A stretch of DNA of 5,268 nt, from NCBI GenBank assembly GCA_026985435.1, contig JALSQL010000011.1:1-5268 (forward strand). Direction: 5' to 3'. The translations under genes and the position numbers were made by a program. Positions 4,210 through 5,268 of this stretch are shown one piece after another. Under the pieces are notes generated by a model. The model had not been told where the DNA came from, made no database searches, and was given only the letters and a program-made list of their open reading frames with translations. Position 1 is the stretch's first letter, and every line of letters starts with the position of its first letter. This DNA is from Acidilobaceae archaeon. GTDB lineage: Archaea > Thermoproteota > Thermoprotei_A > Sulfolobales > Acidilobaceae.

Positions 4210-4752
4210 ATGATCCTATCGGATCGTGATATAGAGGCTCTACTACGCCTGGGGGAGCTGGTTGTCGAGCCTTTATTCGATGATACAGTGAGGGAGAACG
4301 GCTTGGACCTGAGGCTTGGCCGCCAGTACTGCTTTCTACGCCCAACAGGGAGGGTCCTAGACCCTAGGAGCCCTGGGGATCCCGGGGAGTTCTACGAGTG
4401 CGGGGAGGCTGACGAGATAGTCGTCCCGCCGGGGCGCCGCGTACTCCTACACACCCTCGAGTACCTGAAGCTGCCGGGCTACCTTGCTGGCCTGGTTAAC
4501 CTTAGGAGTACGTGGGCCCGCACGGGCATATACATACCCGCCACCGTCGTGGACGCGGGCTTCGAGGGCCAGCTGACAATCGAGGTCGTGGGGAGCGAGT
4601 TCCCAGTCAAGCTACGCCCCGGGGAGCGATTCCTACACCTGGTACTGGTAAGGCTCGCAACCCCAGCAGCCAAGCCCTACAGGGGCCTCTACAAGGGCCA
4701 GCGCGGCGTGAGGCTACCAAAGGTATTCGAGTTATTCGGGGTGGTGGGTTGA
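4210..4752 (+). CDS. dcd: dCTP deaminase family protein (possibly bifunctional with dUTPase)
   Basis: The 180-residue protein is of normal length for dCTP deaminase, which converts dCTP to dUTP in the cytoplasm for thymidylate synthesis; some archaeal members also hydrolyse dUTP to dUMP. Family marks in order are MILSDRDI at the N-terminus, NGLDLRLG (30-37), the phosphate/nucleotide loop NLRSTWARTG (97-106, usual R-S-S-x-A-R), VVDAGFEGQLTIEVVG (113-128) with Asp115 and the expected catalytic Glu125, PVKLRPGERF (132-141), and Y-K-G-Q (161-164) near the flexible C-terminus. The usual G-Q in the strand after RPGER is replaced by L-H (His143). Asp115/Glu125 spacing is shared by mono- and bifunctional enzymes, so sequence alone does not decide dUTPase activity. 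GGGGGGT (4198-4204) precedes the ATG; the stop overlaps the next ATG. Confidence 0.92.
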   Translation: MILSDRDIEALLRLGELVVEPLFDDTVRENGLDLRLGRQYCFLRPTGRVLDPRSPGDPGEFYECGEADEIVVPPGRRVLLHTLEYLKLPGYLAGLVNLRSTWARTGIYIPATVVDAGFEGQLTIEVVGSEFPVKLRPGERFLHLVLVRLATPAAKPYRGLYKGQRGVRLPKVFELFGVVG

Positions 4753-5003
4753 TGCTTAGCGTCTCGTTGCTGGTGAGGAGGGTGTGGCGTATGAGCGGTA
4801 AGTACCTCATAAGGCTCCCCGACGAGTACTCGGGGCTCTTCAGGCACGGGCAGGAGGTCGAGGTGGAGATAACGGTAGGTGTTGATAGCTACCGTCTAAA
4901 GGGCGTCATAAAGAAGTACAGGAAGGGCCTATTCGTCAAGCTCCCCCCAGAAGCGGAGGCCCTCAAGGGCCTCAGGGGGCTCAGGGTGAGGATCCACGCC
5001 TAA
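4752..5003 (+). CDS. small beta-rich protein downstream of dcd
   Basis: Two starts are plausible. The ATG at 4752 overlaps the dcd stop (TGATG) and gives 83 residues. The ATG at 4791 has a well-spaced GAGGAGGGTG (4774-4783) and gives 70 residues beginning MSGKYLIRLPDEY. The added 13 residues (LSVSLLVRRVWR) are unlike the rest, so 4791 may be the true start. The core is a series of strands (KYLIRLP, EVEVEITVG, YRLKGVIKKY, KGLFVKLP, LRVRIHA) with little helix, like a small SH3-like or OB-like barrel. It may bind nucleic acid or a partner protein; no family recognised. Closely followed by the integrase frame. Confidence 0.7.
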   Translation: MLSVSLLVRRVWRMSGKYLIRLPDEYSGLFRHGQEVEVEITVGVDSYRLKGVIKKYRKGLFVKLPPEAEALKGLRGLRVRIHA

Positions 5004-5022
5004 GCGCGGGAGGTGGTGGGGG

Positions 5023-5268
5023 ATGGGTGAAGCTGGAGGTGTAGGGTCCCCCCTGGGAGGCCCTGGAGCCCTCTTGGGGGTAGAGTCTAAGAGGGAGTCT
5101 TCACCTGATCTACACCTGGAGTCCCCCGGGGCGTCTGGAGTGGAGTCTGCGCCGGGCCCTGCAATGGCTAGGAGGGGTTCCTACACCATGGAGGTGGGGC
5201 CCGGGCCGGGATTTGAACCCGGGACCTCCGGGTCCACAGCCCGGGCCTCACGTGGAGACTTCTTCACC
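5023..5268 (+). CDS. int: N-terminal part of a probable SSV-type integrase, runs off the window
   Basis: From the ATG at 5023 the frame is open for 82 codons to the window edge. GGAGGTGGTGGGG (5010-5022) lies directly upstream, and the gap from the previous gene is only 19 bases. Residues 1-57 are Gly/Pro/Ser/Glu-rich and low in complexity. Residues about 58-75 (VGPGPGFEPGTSGSTARA) are encoded by the antisense of a tRNA-His 3' half. Reading through a tRNA 3' half near the N-terminus is the hallmark of SSV-type archaeal tyrosine recombinases, whose attP lies inside int and whose gene splits on integration. No catalytic R-H-R-Y residues are visible because the C-terminal domain would lie beyond the window. 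Later ATGs (5164, 5188) are possible starts. The identification rests on the att overlap, not on a recombinase domain. Confidence 0.6.
   Translation, partial: MGEAGGVGSPLGGPGALLGVESKRESSPDLHLESPGASGVESAPGPAMARRGSYTMEVGPGPGFEPGTSGSTARASRGDFFT
5083..5147 (+). repeat. four GAGTC repeats spaced 12, 24 and 24 bases
   Basis: GAGTC starts at 5083, 5095, 5119 and 5143. A CACCTG pair (5102 and 5113) lies between them. All GAGTC copies are in the same codon phase, encoding Glu-Ser at residues 21-22, 25-26, 33-34 and 41-42. They sit just before the candidate attP, so they may be integrase arm sites, or simply a low-complexity protein repeat. Confidence 0.5.
5195..5245 (-). other. tRNA-His(GTG) 3' half, candidate attachment site (attP)
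   Basis: Read on the minus strand, the segment contains an anticodon stem (CCGGG/CCCGG) around the loop CTGTGGA with anticodon GTG (plus-strand 5235-5237). A five-base variable loop AGGTC, a T-arm (CCGGG-TTCAAAT-CCCGG), the 3' acceptor strand CCCGGGC, discriminator C73 (typical of tRNA-His) and encoded CCA (5195-5197) follow. Past 5245 there is no D-loop with GG and no GCCCGGG acceptor strand, so no complete tRNA is present in the window. The anticodon-to-3'-end extent matches known archaeal att sites. An intron-containing host tRNA whose 5' exon lies beyond the edge is the main alternative. Confidence 0.75.

Noticed and set aside
1760..4810. Minus-strand open frames of 60-147 codons across the right-hand operon
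   Set aside because: They are Ser/Arg/Pro/Ala-rich mirror frames caused by high GC content, without ribosome-binding sites, and lie opposite well-supported genes.
1..5268. Whole window as a closed 5.3-kb circle, which would join the frame at 5023 to the frame at 1-213
   Set aside because: The joined protein would be only about 152 residues with no recombinase domain, and no replication gene is visible. The size is close to small archaeal virus or plasmid genomes, but size alone proves nothing.
5195..5268. Complete tRNA-His gene
   Set aside because: After the anticodon stem there is no D-arm or 5' acceptor strand in the remaining 23 bases; called as a half-tRNA att site, with an intron-containing tRNA left as an alternative.

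Overview
The window looks like one end of an integrative mobile element (virus, provirus or plasmid) of a hyperthermophilic crenarchaeon. Seen directly: most of it is GC-rich, with frequent AGG, ATA and CTC/CTA codons; genes are short and tightly packed; Shine-Dalgarno runs of the GGGGTGA/GGAGGTG type precede most starts; A/T boxes of archaeal TATA type lie between divergent genes. The right end holds the 3' half of an extremely GC-rich tRNA-His (anticodon GTG, discriminator C, encoded CCA). Inferred: a member of the Thermoprotei, possibly Desulfurococcales-like; the genus cannot be fixed from sequence alone.

Layout. (1) 58-309, minus: a small winged-helix regulator, divergent from (2) 388-927, plus: an unknown 179-residue protein with an Asn/Ile-rich beta segment. 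Between and just inside these genes lie an inverted repeat (321-340) and a symmetric array of four GTATAC hexamers (433-468). (3) 942-1163 and 1156-1329, plus: an AT-rich small gene and a tail-anchored membrane protein. (4) 1316-1639, minus: a second tail-anchored membrane protein that converges on and overlaps the first; the two share a C-terminal AGxxxGYL motif. (5) 1640-1751: a second divergent promoter region with a 29-bp near-exact copy (one mismatch) of the promoter at 340-368. (6) 1752-5268, plus: a long, probably polycistronic run of short genes with overlapping or nearly touching ends: a possible ribbon-helix-helix protein, a 48-residue protein, several unknown proteins, a coiled-coil protein with an aromatic beta-hairpin (YWYWYL...KYLGK), a dCTP deaminase family enzyme, a small beta-rich protein, and an open frame running off the right end.

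That last frame (5023 to the end, 82 codons) reads without a stop straight through the antisense of the tRNA-His 3' half. This is the arrangement of SSV-type archaeal integrases, where attP lies inside the 5' part of int. The sequence past the tRNA half does not continue into a recognisable tRNA 5' half, which fits an uninterrupted attP, or the junction lying next to int(C), better than an intact host tRNA gene.

How the parts may work together (inference): the winged-helix protein and the GTATAC sites probably form a local switch at the left promoter; the duplicated promoter would co-express the 388 gene and the right-hand operon; dCTP deaminase supplies dUMP/dTTP precursors or limits dUTP during element replication; the integrase inserts the element into tRNA-His. 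No replication initiator, polymerase, ATPase, capsid or terminase gene is recognisable here, so either they lie outside the window or one of the unknown genes fills such a role.
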